Shown: positions 17,588-26,565, counted from the stretch's first letter. The stretch: DNA of 64,000 nucleotides from an uncultured Coriobacteriaceae bacterium (GCA_944322305.1 CALUOP010000004.1:242814-306813), one strand, 5' to 3'. Numbers and translations are program-made. Notes: a model not told the origin generated them from the sequence alone.

Positions 17588-18625
17588 CTAGTCCTGCTTC
17601 TTGCTGTTGCCCAGCCTGATGCGCGGATCAAGGAAGGCGTAGCTCACGTCTACCAGCAGGTTGATGATCATGACCACCACCACGATGATGGTGACGCCGC
17701 CCATGACAAGCGGCCAATCGCGCTGGCTGATGGCGCGGTAGATCTCATAGCCCACGCCGGGCCAGTTGAAGACGGTCTCGGTGAGGATGGCGCCGGCCAT
17801 CATCGCGCCGAAGTCGATGCCGATGTAGGTTACGACCGGGATGAGCGCGTTTTTGAGCGCGTGATGGATGATGATCGCGCGGCGCGAGAGGCCTTTGGCC
17901 TTAGCCGTGACGATGTAGTCCTGGTTGAGGACATCGAGCAGCTGGGAGCGCATGATGCGCGCCGTGTAAGCCGTGGAGACGGCAGCCAGCGTGAAGGCCG
18001 GCAGGATGTAGTGCATCCAGTCTTGGTACGGGCTGGTGGGACCGCCGGCGCCGGAGATGGGCATGGAGAAGGCCCCGTTTGTGAGGTCCTTCAGCCATAT
18101 GCCGAACACCAGCTGGAGTATCATGCCCAGCCAGAACGCCGGCACCGCCACGAGGATGGAGGTGACGAGCGTGACGAGGATGTCCCAGAACGAGTAGCGC
18201 TTCACCGCCGAGATGAGGCCGGCGCCGATGCCCATCACAGCCTCGAGGCAGATGGCGCACAGGGCGAGCCTGATGGTGTAGGGGTACTTCTCGGCGAAGA
18301 TGTCGGTAACCGGACGCTTCTTGGAGTACGAGGTGCCCAGATCGCCGTGAAGCAGGTCGTCCATGTAGCGGAGGTACTGCTCCCAGATCGGCACGGGGAT
18401 GGTGTCCCCGTTCTCGTCGCGCAGCGGCTTGCCGTTCTTATCCCCGTAGATCATGTTGTTCTCAACCTCGAGCTGCAGACGGGTCGCCTCCGGAACGGAG
18501 CGGCCACCCGTGATCATCGAGATCGGGTCACCGGGCACGATCGCCTTCATGGCGAACAAGATGATCGTGACACCGATGAAGACCGGGATGAATTGAAGCA
18601 CGCGCTTCAATATGTATTTCCCCAT
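17588..18625 (-). CDS. oppB: Oligopeptide ABC transporter permease OppB
   Basis: This 345-residue permease starts MGKYILKRVLQFIPVFIG, the usual OppB/DppB N-terminus. It has a long periplasmic insertion after the first helix (about residues 40-100) and the EAA loop TAKAKGLSRRAIIIHHALKN. The ATG at 18625 follows GGGGGAGAAG; an upstream in-frame Met adds 14 unlikely residues. It lies ten bases upstream of oppC. The hairpin between oppA and oppB suggests lower expression from here on. Confidence 0.92.
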   Translation of the reverse strand: MGKYILKRVLQFIPVFIGVTIILFAMKAIVPGDPISMITGGRSVPEATRLQLEVENNMIYGDKNGKPLRDENGDTIPVPIWEQYLRYMDDLLHGDLGTSYSKKRPVTDIFAEKYPYTIRLALCAICLEAVMGIGAGLISAVKRYSFWDILVTLVTSILVAVPAFWLGMILQLVFGIWLKDLTNGAFSMPISGAGGPTSPYQDWMHYILPAFTLAAVSTAYTARIMRSQLLDVLNQDYIVTAKAKGLSRRAIIIHHALKNALIPVVTYIGIDFGAMMAGAILTETVFNWPGVGYEIYRAISQRDWPLVMGGVTIIVVVVMIINLLVDVSYAFLDPRIRLGNSKKQD

Positions 18626-18653
18626 AGACTTCTCCCCCATTGGTTGGGACAAC

Positions 18654-18686
18654 AAAAGGGCGCCCATCCCTGCGGACGGGCGCCCC
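18654..18686 (-). terminator. Attenuating hairpin between oppA and oppB
   Basis: 8-bp arms GGGCGCCC (18658-18665 and 18678-18685) are followed on the minus strand by TTTTG. It lies just before oppB and likely lets binding protein be made in excess over the permease. Confidence 0.75.
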
Positions 18687-18737
18687 GCACAGATATAATC
18701 GAAATTATATCGCGATCAGCTAATGTTCACCTAAAAA

Positions 18738-20417
18738 CTATGCGTTCAGCTCAGCCTTGGAGAGGTCAGCCTTCTTCTGGGGATCCAGATACAGCGACTT
18801 GATGCGATCGGAGCCCACCATGGTGTGCGTGTAGAACATGAGCGGGATGACCGGCATGTCCTCGCCGATCTCCTTGTTCACGGCCTGCAGCGCGGTGCGA
18901 CGCTCGTCGTCGTCAACCGTGGAGCGGGCGGCCATGAGCTTCTCGTCAACGTCCGGGTTGCTGTAGCCGGCGCGGTTGTCGCCGTTGCCGGTGTAGAACA
19001 GCGGATACAGGAAGTTGTCGAGAATCGGGTAGTCGGCAACCCAGCCCAGACGGCCGAACTCGTAGTCGAGCTTCTGGTAGCGGTCGAGGACCGTGGCCCA
19101 GTCGGGGGTGTCGGCAACGCACTCGATGCCCACCGCGGCCAGGTCGGAGATCACGGAGTCCATAACCTCCTTGTGGCCACCGTCCTGGTTGGAGGTGATG
19201 GTCAGCGTGAGGCCGCGGGAGCCGTTGGCGTCGGCCGGGTAGTACTCGTCAAGAATCTCCTTGGCGGCGTCGACGTCGTAGCGGGAGTACTCCCAGGCGC
19301 CTTCCTCGTAGCCGTCGATTCCGGGCGGGACGATGTTGTCGGCCGGGGTGCGCGAACCGTGGAACAGCGTGTCGCAGATGGCCTCGCGGTTGATGGCCAG
19401 GGACACGGCGTGACGCAGGTTCACGTCGGTGAACGGGCCTTCGACCACGTTGCAGGTCAGGTAGTAGGTGGAGGGCTCGGTGCCGTTCAGGAACTGGTGG
19501 CCCGGGGTGATGGTGTAGCCGTCCTCGGACTCGCCGTAGGTCTCCTTGGCGCTCTCCAGCGAGGCGACGGGCGTGTCGGACACGTCGAGGTTGCCGGCCT
19601 GGAACTCCTTGTAGGCGGTCTCCACGTCCTTCTGGATCACGAAGTTCACGCCGTCGAGGATGGCCTTGTCGCCGTAGTAGTCATCGAAGCGCACGATGTT
19701 GATGTACTGGCCGTCAACCCACTCGCCGTCCATCTTGAAGGGACCGTTGCCCACGGGCGCCAGGCCGAAGTCGACCTGGGACATGTCCTTGGCGCAGTCC
19801 GGGATCGGGGCGAGCGCCGGGTGGGAGGCGACGTAGGGGAAGTCAGCGTAGCTGTAGGCGAGCTTCACCACGAAGGTGGAGTCGTCCGGGCAGGAGAGGC
19901 CCGTCATCTCCTCCGCCTCGCCGTTGGCGAGCGCGTCGTAGCCCTCGATCATGGAGAGGTGGTAGTTGATGACAGAGGGGCTGTCGGGGTTGGTGGCCGG
20001 GTTGACGATGCGCTCCCAGCCGTACTTCCAGTTCGCGGACGTCACGTCGGTGCCGTCGTGGAACTTGGCGGGCTTCAGGTGGAAGGTGAACTCAGTGGCG
20101 TCGTCGTTGACGTCCCAGCTCTCGCAGGCCAGCGGCTCGAGCTTGCTCTTCTCGAAGTTGTACTGGGTCAGCGCGTCGAAGAGCTGGAAGCCAACCTGGG
20201 TGCCCTGATCCTCCTGCAGGTTGAAGGGCTCGATGCAAACCGGGTTGTTGATGTAGTACTTGAGCGTACCGCCGGTTGCGGCCTCGCCGCTCCCTGCGGT
20301 TGCGGTGCCGCCGCCCTTCTGGCCGCAGCCTGCGAGAACCGCAAGCGCGCCAGCTGCCAGCGAGCCGCCGATGAACTGGCGGCGGCCAACGACGGGCTGC
20401 TTCTTGAGATCTGCCAT
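18738..20417 (-). CDS. oppA: Oligopeptide-binding lipoprotein OppA
   Basis: This 559-residue extracytoplasmic solute-binding protein of family 5 captures peptides for OppBCDF. The N-terminus has a signal with a twin-arginine look (GRRQFIGGSLAAGALAVLAGC), ending in the lipobox LAGC, so it is probably lipid-anchored after Sec or Tat export. Family-5 stretches such as ITPGHQFLNGTEPSTYYL and LRHAVSLAINREAI are present. The ATG at 20417 has AAGGAGG upstream. First gene of the operon. Confidence 0.92.
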   Translation of the reverse strand: MADLKKQPVVGRRQFIGGSLAAGALAVLAGCGQKGGGTATAGSGEAATGGTLKYYINNPVCIEPFNLQEDQGTQVGFQLFDALTQYNFEKSKLEPLACESWDVNDDATEFTFHLKPAKFHDGTDVTSANWKYGWERIVNPATNPDSPSVINYHLSMIEGYDALANGEAEEMTGLSCPDDSTFVVKLAYSYADFPYVASHPALAPIPDCAKDMSQVDFGLAPVGNGPFKMDGEWVDGQYINIVRFDDYYGDKAILDGVNFVIQKDVETAYKEFQAGNLDVSDTPVASLESAKETYGESEDGYTITPGHQFLNGTEPSTYYLTCNVVEGPFTDVNLRHAVSLAINREAICDTLFHGSRTPADNIVPPGIDGYEEGAWEYSRYDVDAAKEILDEYYPADANGSRGLTLTITSNQDGGHKEVMDSVISDLAAVGIECVADTPDWATVLDRYQKLDYEFGRLGWVADYPILDNFLYPLFYTGNGDNRAGYSNPDVDEKLMAARSTVDDDERRTALQAVNKEIGEDMPVIPLMFYTHTMVGSDRIKSLYLDPQKKADLSKAELNA

Positions 20418-20636
20418 GCCGTTTCCTCCTTCATTTCTTCTCGGCGTGCGAGACGCCGACTTACGGGTCGCCGAGGCGGGGTGCGCCGACCTCAGCAGAC
20501 GTAGGGATAACAATACCCCAAATCGACCGAAGATGCACTGAGATATTTGAACGTGATGCCTGCTTGCGCTTTAGCGCACAGGAGTAGAAGCTGGCATGAT
20601 GATGCATTTTTGCATAGCATAGAATGGCCCGAAAAC

Positions 20637-20665
20637 AGCATATTGTGTCCATTGTGTTACACAAA
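20637..20665 (-). promoter_or_regulatory. Candidate oppA promoter with palindromic operator
   Basis: On the minus strand TTTGTG, 17 bp, TATGCT. The -35 overlaps a perfect 13-bp palindrome TTGTGTTACACAA (20652-20664), a plausible repressor site. It implies a 5' leader of about 210 nt. Apart from this, 20418-20735 holds no gene. Confidence 0.5.
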
Positions 20666-20735
20666 TACGCATAAGCGGCCCAATTGGCGCCGTGAACGGC
20701 ATGCGGAACGCCGGGTTTTGCATACCATCGCTGTA

Positions 20736-20764
20736 TAAAAAAGGCCGCCCATGCCTGGGCGGCC
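20736..20764 (-). terminator. Terminator downstream of secG
   Basis: 8-bp arms GGCCGCCC and GGGCGGCC are followed on the minus strand by TTTTTTATA, about 45 bases past the secG stop. Confidence 0.9.
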
Positions 20765-20808
20765 CTCCACCGTAACTTGAAAGCGGCGCGCGCGTCGTTC
20801 GCCACGCG

Positions 20809-21063
20809 CTAGATGCCGACGATGCCCTGCGGGAAGAAGAACATAGCCAGCACCACGCACACGGCAAAGACCACGCCGGCGATAACCGTGAGACGGTCGA
20901 GGTTCTTCTCCATCACGCCGGAGGCGGAGTTGGAGGAGTACAGCGAGCTCGCGATCATGTCGGACACGCCGGTGCCCTTGCCCGAGTGCATGAGGATCAG
21001 CGCGATCAGCGCAAGCGCGGAAAGCGCCCAAACAACGAAGATGACGATTTGCAGCGGACCCAA
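20809..21063 (-). CDS. secG: Protein-export membrane protein SecG
   Basis: This 84-residue protein has two transmembrane helices (about 3-25 and 58-80) joined by the SecG loop LILMHSGKGTGVSDMI, and supports SecYE translocation. The start is TTG at 21063, with AAGGAG at the right distance; a longer in-frame ATG lacks such a site. In Actinomycetota secG commonly follows gap-pgk-tpiA; here gpmI and a RAYT unit have come between. Confidence 0.9.
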   Translation of the reverse strand: MGPLQIVIFVVWALSALALIALILMHSGKGTGVSDMIASSLYSSNSASGVMEKNLDRLTVIAGVVFAVCVVLAMFFFPQGIVGI

Positions 21064-21168
21064 AACGTTCTCCTTAACTGATGAGGTCGCGTTGCGGCCC
21101 CAGGTACCATAACGGTGGTATGGTAGCACATCCCACCCCCGTTGTGCGCACGATCCGGGTTGGTTGGG

Positions 21169-21198
21169 GGTTGGTTGGGGACGTGTTCCATCTGACCC
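21169..21198. repeat. REP-like repeat, left arm
   Basis: A 30-bp sequence containing GGGGACGTGTTCCATCTGACCC. Its exact inverse complement is at 21874-21903, so the two arms bracket the HAD gene. Related copies form the palindrome at 22779-22852. Confidence 0.85.
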
Positions 21199-21228
21199 TT
21201 TTTCTCTCTAAACGAGCCACCGGCCACG

Positions 21229-21855
21229 TTATTGCGCCAAAGTAAGGGCCTCAGCAATATCCCCTCCGCGATAGACGTGCGTCGCTGAGCGCCTCGCCTC
21301 CTCGGTTGCGTTGAAGGCAGTCGAAGTCCCCACCAACTCAAAGAGCGGGATATCCGAGCGACTGTCCCCAATCGCGATACATGCTGCAAGATCAACGCCC
21401 CGCATCGCGCAAAGCCTGCGCACATAGGCGCACTTACCGTCGGCCTCAAGCGCGCAAGCAACGCCGCCTGTACACACACCGTTTTTGATCTCAAGCTCCG
21501 AACCCACAAAGCCATCAAAACCGTAGCGCTCGCATAGATACTCCCCCACGATGCCCCATGCAAGCGATGTGATATGCGCCTCTCCGTCGCGAGCGTGAAT
21601 AGCTTCAACCGCTCGAGTGACACCATCCACAAGCGGCATGCCTTCAAGCATCTCAAAAAGCTCCGCCGTTGTGTGTCCTGCATAGCCAGCCGCATCGATG
21701 CGGCACACCTCGCTGTTGTCGATCTCGCCACGCGCGTAGGCCTCTTCAGCCTCTTTCATCGCCCGCTCGTGTCCAAGCAACCCCGCAAGGTACGCACCGG
21801 ACGTCACTCCACGCGTTAACGTCCCGTCGATATCAAAGAATACGATTCCGCTCAT
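21229..21855 (-). CDS. HAD-superfamily (SerB-like) phosphatase
   Basis: This 208-residue cytoplasmic hydrolase of the HAD IB subgroup (phosphoserine-phosphatase-like) has motif I FFDIDGTLT with the nucleophile Asp near residue 8 and a helical cap (about 20-85). Motif II is HITSLAWG and the motif III/IV region is CIAIGDSRSDIPLFE. The start ATG overlaps the stop of the upstream RAYT gene by the ATGA arrangement, with GAGGAGGGG as binding site, so both are translated from one mRNA. Perfect 30-bp inverted repeats flank this gene, suggesting it travels with, or was captured by, the REP/RAYT system. Substrate unknown. Confidence 0.85.
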   Translation of the reverse strand: MSGIVFFDIDGTLTRGVTSGAYLAGLLGHERAMKEAEEAYARGEIDNSEVCRIDAAGYAGHTTAELFEMLEGMPLVDGVTRAVEAIHARDGEAHITSLAWGIVGEYLCERYGFDGFVGSELEIKNGVCTGGVACALEADGKCAYVRRLCAMRGVDLAACIAIGDSRSDIPLFELVGTSTAFNATEEARRSATHVYRGGDIAEALTLAQ

Positions 21856-22646
21856 GCACGCCCCTCCTCAAGTGGGTCAGATGGAACACGTCCCCAACCA
21901 ACCCCTTTTGTTGCGCGAGAAATGGCGTTGTGCCCGATACCGGTGAGTCGCTCCATCTGCTTCACGGTAATGCCCGCCGCTCGGAGCGATTGCAGCGCGC
22001 GATTCCTTTGTTCCTTCGGCATCTTCTTCAGCTCCGCGGGCTCTATGTTTCCTAACGTGCAGCGCACCACCGTAAGCGCGTCTTCGTCGGGTACCCGCTT
22101 CGTCGACCTGAAGCAATACGACCCGAAACGCTTGTCGCCGCAAAAGCGCAGGAATCCGCATGCGCCGCCGAGCATACCAAGCACCATTTCCGTGTCTGCA
22201 ATCACCGGACGGCCTCGATATTCCCCATAGCTGCTCCATGGATACTCATCGACAGCGGCTACGCCTGCCTTGGCTGGATTGTCGTGAATATAACGGAGCG
22301 CCTGAAGAAGTTGGTTATCGTCCGTTATGGGAACGCTTGCAAATCTGCCCTGAAATACGACGCCAACATGACCGGTTTTATCGTTGAAGTGACGTGCGTA
22401 CGCTGTTGAGATCGCATGTATAACGTGGCTGAGCGACATCTTCGGGTCATCGATGAGCAAATGGACGTGGTTGCTCATGAGACACCATGCGATAACCGCC
22501 ACATTGTCGGCTGTTGCTTTATCCTTGAGCAACTTCAGAAAGAAATGGCGATCAGCATCATCTTCAAAGATGATTTGCTTACCGTTTCCTCGCAGCATGA
22601 CATGGTAAAACCCGGATTCTGAATACTGTCGAGGTAACCTTGGCAT
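21852..22646 (-). CDS. REP-associated tyrosine transposase (RAYT, Y1_Tnp)
   Basis: This 264-residue single-strand HUH nuclease belongs to the Y1 transposase family. It has the metal-binding HVH in WCLMSNHVHLLIDD (near 55-68), the ARHFNDKTGHVGVVFQGRF segment, and the putative nucleophile tyrosine in LRYIHDNPAKAG. A C-terminal helical domain with ITVKQMERLTGIGHNAISRA resembles a DnaA-like or HTH DNA-binding region. The last codons (GWGRVPSDPL) are encoded by the REP-like repeat itself. RAYTs elsewhere process REP palindromes; here repeats lie on both sides of the gene. ATG 22646 has GGAGGGG upstream. Confidence 0.9.
   Translation of the reverse strand: MPRLPRQYSESGFYHVMLRGNGKQIIFEDDADRHFFLKLLKDKATADNVAVIAWCLMSNHVHLLIDDPKMSLSHVIHAISTAYARHFNDKTGHVGVVFQGRFASVPITDDNQLLQALRYIHDNPAKAGVAAVDEYPWSSYGEYRGRPVIADTEMVLGMLGGACGFLRFCGDKRFGSYCFRSTKRVPDEDALTVVRCTLGNIEPAELKKMPKEQRNRALQSLRAAGITVKQMERLTGIGHNAISRATKGVGWGRVPSDPLEEGRA
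21874..21903. repeat. REP-like repeat, right arm, inside the RAYT 3' end
   Basis: Exact inverse complement of 21169-21198 (30 of 30 bases). It is translated as part of the RAYT C-terminus. Confidence 0.85.
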
Positions 22647-22778
22647 AAGCGCACTCCCCTCCCAAAGATGCTGCCTTAAAGAGTGACAGCGACTCGTGGA
22701 GGAAACTCTATTTTAAGGGATCAACGCGCACGCACCGCATGCTTCAGCAAACGGTCTTAAAACTCCAAGAATGAAAAC

Positions 22779-22852
22779 GGGTTCGTTGGGGACGTGCTCC
22801 ATCTGACCCGTTTCCAAAAACGGGTTGGTTGGAACACGTCCCCAACGAACCC
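22779..22852. repeat. REP doublet palindrome upstream of the RAYT gene
   Basis: Two divergent REP-like copies face each other. The outer 18-bp arms (22779-22796 and 22835-22852, beginning GGGTTCGTTGGGGACGTG) pair exactly, and an inner ACCCGTTT / AAACGGGT stem lies at the centre. It is the classic BIME-like layout near a RAYT. Confidence 0.8.
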
Positions 22853-22854
22853 AT

Positions 22855-22896
22855 AAGAGAGGGACCGTCGCGGCTTTTGCTGCAACGGCCCCTCTT
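22855..22896 (-). terminator. Imperfect terminator hairpin after gpmI
   Basis: AGAGGGGCCGTTGC pairs with GCGACGGTCCCTCT on the minus strand with two mismatches, 36 bases past the gpmI stop. There is no clear T tract. Confidence 0.45.
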
Positions 22897-22932
22897 GGGT
22901 GCGCGTGAACCTGCCCCTCTGGCGGGGTTGGG

Positions 22933-24498
22933 CTACTCCTCGGTGGCGAGCACGCGGCCGGTCATCTCGGCGCTGGGCTCGATGCCGGCCAAAGTGAGCA
23001 GCGTCGGAGCGATGTCCGACAGGCGCCCGTCCTCGATGCCGGTGAGCTTGGCGGCCGGGTCGACCACGATGAACGGAACGCGGTTGGTGGTGTGCGCCGT
23101 GAACGGGTGCTTCTCACCGTTAGCGTCCTCGTCGTACATGTGGTCGGCGTTGCCGTGGTCGGCCGTGATCAGCGCGAAGCCGCCCTTGGCGAGAATCGCC
23201 GGGATGACCTTGGACAGGCCGTCGTCAACGGCCTCGACAGCCTTGACGGCCGCGTCGAAGACGCCGGTGTGGCCCACCATGTCGCAGTTCGCGTAGTTCA
23301 CGATGTAGAAGTCGGCCGCGTCAGACTCGATGGCCGCCACGAGCTTCTCGGTGACCTCGGGCTCGGACATCTCGGGCTGCAGGTCGTAGGTGGCAACCTT
23401 CGGCGAGGGAACGAGCACGCGCTCCTCCCCCTCCTTGGGCTCCTCCACGCCGCCGTTCAGGAAGAACGTCACGTGGGCGTACTTCTCGGTCTCGGCGGTA
23501 TGCAGCTGCTTCAAGCCGTTCTGGGCGATAACGTCGGCCAGAACGTTCTCGGGGAAAGTCTTGGGGAAGGCCACCTCGACGTTCTTGAAGGTATCGTCGT
23601 ACTCGGTCATCGTGACGAAGTGCGAGAGCTTGGGCGTTACCTTGCGCTTGAAGCCGTCGAAGTCGGCCTCGGTGAAGGCGCGCGTCATCTCGCGGGCACG
23701 GTCGGGGCGGAAGTTGAAGAACACCATGGCGTCGCCGTCAGCCACGCCCTCGTTGTGGCAGGCGAACGGCTCGATGAACTCGTCGCCGCGCGGGTCCTTC
23801 TCGTAGTAGGCCTTGACGCCCGCAACCGGGTCGGTGTCGGCGTCGGAAGGCAGGGTGACCACGTCGTAGGCGCGCTCGACGCGCTCCCAGCGGTTGTCGC
23901 GATCCATGGCCCAGTAGCGGCCGGAGACCGTGGCGATGCGCGCGTCGATCTCGGCGTACTGCGACAACGCCTCGAGGTTCTGCTTCAGGGTCTCGATGTA
24001 GCCAGCACCGGAGTGCGGGTCGACATCGCGGCCGTCCATGAAGCAGTGGAAGCGCACGCGCTTGACGCCGTGGATGGCGGCGATGGCGGCGAGGTTCTCG
24101 CCGTGGCGCTGCATAGAGTGCACTCCGCCCGGGGAGACGAGGCCCAGCAGGTGCAGGGTCTTGCCCGACTTGGCAACGTCGTCCATGGCGTTGGCGAGCG
24201 TCTCGTTCTCCTCGATGGAGCCGTCCTTGATGGCGTTGTTGATGCGGCTGAGCTCCTGGAACACGATGCGGCCGGCACCGATGTTCAGGTGCCCGACCTC
24301 GGAGTTGCCCATCTGGCCGTCGGGAAGGCCCACGTCCTCACCGGAGGCGCCGAGCGTGGTGTGCGGGTACTTCTCCCAGAGCTCGTCGAGGAAGGGCTTG
24401 CGGGCCTTGTACACGGCGTTGTTGTCGCCGGCAGGCGCCAAGCCGAAGCCGTCCATGATGACGAGCAGCGCCGGGAGATGACGCTTGTTCTCAGCCAT
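22933..24498 (-). CDS. gpmI: 2,3-bisphosphoglycerate-independent phosphoglycerate mutase
   Basis: This 521-residue manganese enzyme interconverts 3- and 2-phosphoglycerate in glycolysis. The alkaline-phosphatase-fold metal site starts at VIMDGFGLAPAGDNNA. The catalytic serine lies in DGQMGNSEVGHLNIGAGR (near 64), and further metal ligands lie in TADHGNADHM near the C-terminus. Length is normal for the family. Its ATG follows the tpiA stop codon directly (TAAATG), so the two are co-translated. It is the last gene of the pgk-tpiA-gpmI run. Confidence 0.96.
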   Translation of the reverse strand: MAENKRHLPALLVIMDGFGLAPAGDNNAVYKARKPFLDELWEKYPHTTLGASGEDVGLPDGQMGNSEVGHLNIGAGRIVFQELSRINNAIKDGSIEENETLANAMDDVAKSGKTLHLLGLVSPGGVHSMQRHGENLAAIAAIHGVKRVRFHCFMDGRDVDPHSGAGYIETLKQNLEALSQYAEIDARIATVSGRYWAMDRDNRWERVERAYDVVTLPSDADTDPVAGVKAYYEKDPRGDEFIEPFACHNEGVADGDAMVFFNFRPDRAREMTRAFTEADFDGFKRKVTPKLSHFVTMTEYDDTFKNVEVAFPKTFPENVLADVIAQNGLKQLHTAETEKYAHVTFFLNGGVEEPKEGEERVLVPSPKVATYDLQPEMSEPEVTEKLVAAIESDAADFYIVNYANCDMVGHTGVFDAAVKAVEAVDDGLSKVIPAILAKGGFALITADHGNADHMYDEDANGEKHPFTAHTTNRVPFIVVDPAAKLTGIEDGRLSDIAPTLLTLAGIEPSAEMTGRVLATEE

Positions 24499-25263
24499 TT
24501 ACTCAGCCGCCTTCTCGACCATGGCCGCGAAGCTCTCGGCCACCAGCGAGGCACCGCCCACGAGCGCGCCGTCAACGTCTTCCTTCTCGAGGAAGCCGGC
24601 GATGTTCTCGGGCTTGGCGGAGCCGCCGTACAGGACGCGGATGCCCTGCGCGGTCTCTTCGCCGAAGATCTCGGTGAGCGTGGCGCGGATGGCGCCGCAG
24701 ACCTCCTGGGCGTCGTCGGCCGTGGCGGTCTTGCCGGTGCCGATGGCCCAGATGGGCTCGTAGGCGACCACGTACTTGGACGGGTCGGTGATCTCGAGAC
24801 CCTCGGTGTCCTTCTTGATCTGGTCGACCACGAACTCGACGTGCTTGCCGGCCTCGCGGACCTCGAGGGACTCGCCGCAGCAGCTGATGGGCGTGATGCC
24901 GGCGGCCATGAGGGCCTTGGCCTTCTTGTTCACGTCCTCGTCGGTCTCGTGGAAGTAGTCGCGACGCTCGGAGTGGCCGATGATGCAGTACTGGGCGTTC
25001 ACGGACTTCAGCATGCCGCAGGAGGTCTCGCCGGTGTAGGCGCCCTTCTCCTCCCAGTACACGTTCTGGCCGCCGAGCTTGATGGCGGAGTCAGCGATCT
25101 TGTGGCTGGTGCAGGCAAGGTCGATGGTGGGCGGGCAGATAACGACCTCGACGGCGTCGGAGGCCGGAACCTTCTCGACGAGCTCCTCGGCCAGCTTCTT
25201 GGCGGCCGGGACGTCGTTGTTCATCTTCCAGTTGCCAGCGATAAGGCGGGTACGGTTAGGCAT
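24499..25263 (-). CDS. tpiA: Triosephosphate isomerase
   Basis: This 254-residue TIM-barrel enzyme interconverts dihydroxyacetone phosphate and glyceraldehyde 3-phosphate. The catalytic Lys is in GNWKMN, the His in IGHSERRDYF, the Glu in AYEPIWAIGTG, and YGGSAKPENI forms the phosphate loop. The start ATG 25263 lies eight bases inside the end of pgk, whose last codons supply GGAGG. A longer in-frame start would only read pgk out of frame. Confidence 0.96.
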   Translation of the reverse strand: MPNRTRLIAGNWKMNNDVPAAKKLAEELVEKVPASDAVEVVICPPTIDLACTSHKIADSAIKLGGQNVYWEEKGAYTGETSCGMLKSVNAQYCIIGHSERRDYFHETDEDVNKKAKALMAAGITPISCCGESLEVREAGKHVEFVVDQIKKDTEGLEITDPSKYVVAYEPIWAIGTGKTATADDAQEVCGAIRATLTEIFGEETAQGIRVLYGGSAKPENIAGFLEKEDVDGALVGGASLVAESFAAMVEKAAE

Positions 25264-26446
25264 CGAGCAGCGCCTCCACTCCGGGAAGGGCCTTGCCCTC
25301 GACGAGCTCCATGGAAGCGCCACCACCGGTGGAGATCCAGCTCATCTTGTCGGCAAGGTCGAACTTGTTGATAGCGGCAACGGAGTCGCCGCCGCCGATG
25401 ATCGAGGTGCAGTCGGACTCGGCCACGGCGCGGGCGACGGCCTCGGTGCCGTGAGCGAACTGATCCATCTCGAAGACGCCCATCGGGCCGTTCCAGAACA
25501 CGGTCTTGGCGCCCTTGATGGCCTCGGCGTAGAGCTTCTCGGTCTCGGGGCCGATGTCCATGCCCATGCGGTCGTCCGGGATGGCGTCGGAGGCGACAAC
25601 CTCGCCCACGGCGTCCTCGCCGAAGTGGTCGGCAACGACGTTGTCGACGGGGAGCAGGATCTTGACGCCCTTCTCCTCGGCCTTCTTGAGCATCTCGCCG
25701 GCGCGCTCGACCCAGTCCTCCTCCTTGAGGGAGGTGCCCACGGAGTAACCCTTGGCCAGGAAGAACGTGTAGGCCATGCCGCCGCCGATGATGAGGGTGT
25801 CGGCGGAGTCGATCAGGTGGTCGAGAACACCGATCTTGGAAGACACCTTGGAGCCGCCCACGATGGCCACGAACGGACGAGCCGGGTCGGCGAAGATGCT
25901 GGTGAGGGTGTCGACCTCCTTCTCGAGCAGGAAGCCGGCCACGGCGGGCAGGTAGGCGGCGGGGCCGACCACGGAGCCCTGGGCGCGGTGCGCGGTGCCG
26001 AAGGCGTCGAGCACGAAGACGTCGCCGTAGGAGGCCAGGGTCTTGGCGATCTCGGGGTCGTTCTTCTTCTCGCGCTTGTCGAAGCGGACGTTCTCGAGCA
26101 CCAGGATGTCGCCGGGCTCGAGGGCAGCCACGGCCTCGGCGGCCTTCTCGCCGTAGGTGTCGTCAACGAACTTGACCTCGTAGCCGGTCAGCTCGGCGAG
26201 CTTGTCGGCGGCGGGCTTGAGGGACAGCGCCGGCTCCGGGCCGTCGCCCTTCGGGCGGCCGAGGTGGCTCATGAGGATGACCTTGGCGTTGTGCTCCTTG
26301 AGGTACTTGATGGTGGGGATCGCGGCCTTGACGCGGGTGTCGTCGGTCACGACGCCGTCCTTCAGCGGCACGTTGAAGTCGACGCGCATAAGGACGCGCT
26401 TGCCGTCGACGTCGATGTCGCGGACGGTCTTCTTGGTGAAAGCCAT
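25256..26446 (-). CDS. pgk: Phosphoglycerate kinase
   Basis: This 396-residue glycolytic kinase makes ATP and 3-phosphoglycerate from 1,3-bisphosphoglycerate. The N-terminal domain has RVLMRVDFNVPLKDG and the substrate-binding HLGRPKG. The nucleotide domain has VGGSKVSSKIGVLDHL and IGGGDSVAAI. It starts MAFTKKTVRDIDVDGK after AAAGGAAGG and overlaps tpiA by eight bases. A hairpin separates it from gap, so the ratio to GAPDH may be adjusted. Confidence 0.96.
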   Translation of the reverse strand: MAFTKKTVRDIDVDGKRVLMRVDFNVPLKDGVVTDDTRVKAAIPTIKYLKEHNAKVILMSHLGRPKGDGPEPALSLKPAADKLAELTGYEVKFVDDTYGEKAAEAVAALEPGDILVLENVRFDKREKKNDPEIAKTLASYGDVFVLDAFGTAHRAQGSVVGPAAYLPAVAGFLLEKEVDTLTSIFADPARPFVAIVGGSKVSSKIGVLDHLIDSADTLIIGGGMAYTFFLAKGYSVGTSLKEEDWVERAGEMLKKAEEKGVKILLPVDNVVADHFGEDAVGEVVASDAIPDDRMGMDIGPETEKLYAEAIKGAKTVFWNGPMGVFEMDQFAHGTEAVARAVAESDCTSIIGGGDSVAAINKFDLADKMSWISTGGGASMELVEGKALPGVEALLDA

Positions 26447-26524
26447 GGGACCTTCCTTTCACATAAGACGGGTACCAACCGTTTCGGGAGGCGCGGGGTG
26501 TCCGTTTGCCTCCCGTCATGACAA

Positions 26525-26565
26525 GGGCGCGGCCCGGCGTGCACGCACGCATAGGGGCCGCGCCC
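26525..26565 (-). terminator. Intercistronic hairpin between gap and pgk
   Basis: 11-bp GC-rich arms (GGGCGCGGCCC and GGGCCGCGCCC) enclose about 19 nt. It is followed on the minus strand by TTGTCAT, not a long T tract, so partial termination or mRNA processing is more likely than a full stop. Confidence 0.6.
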
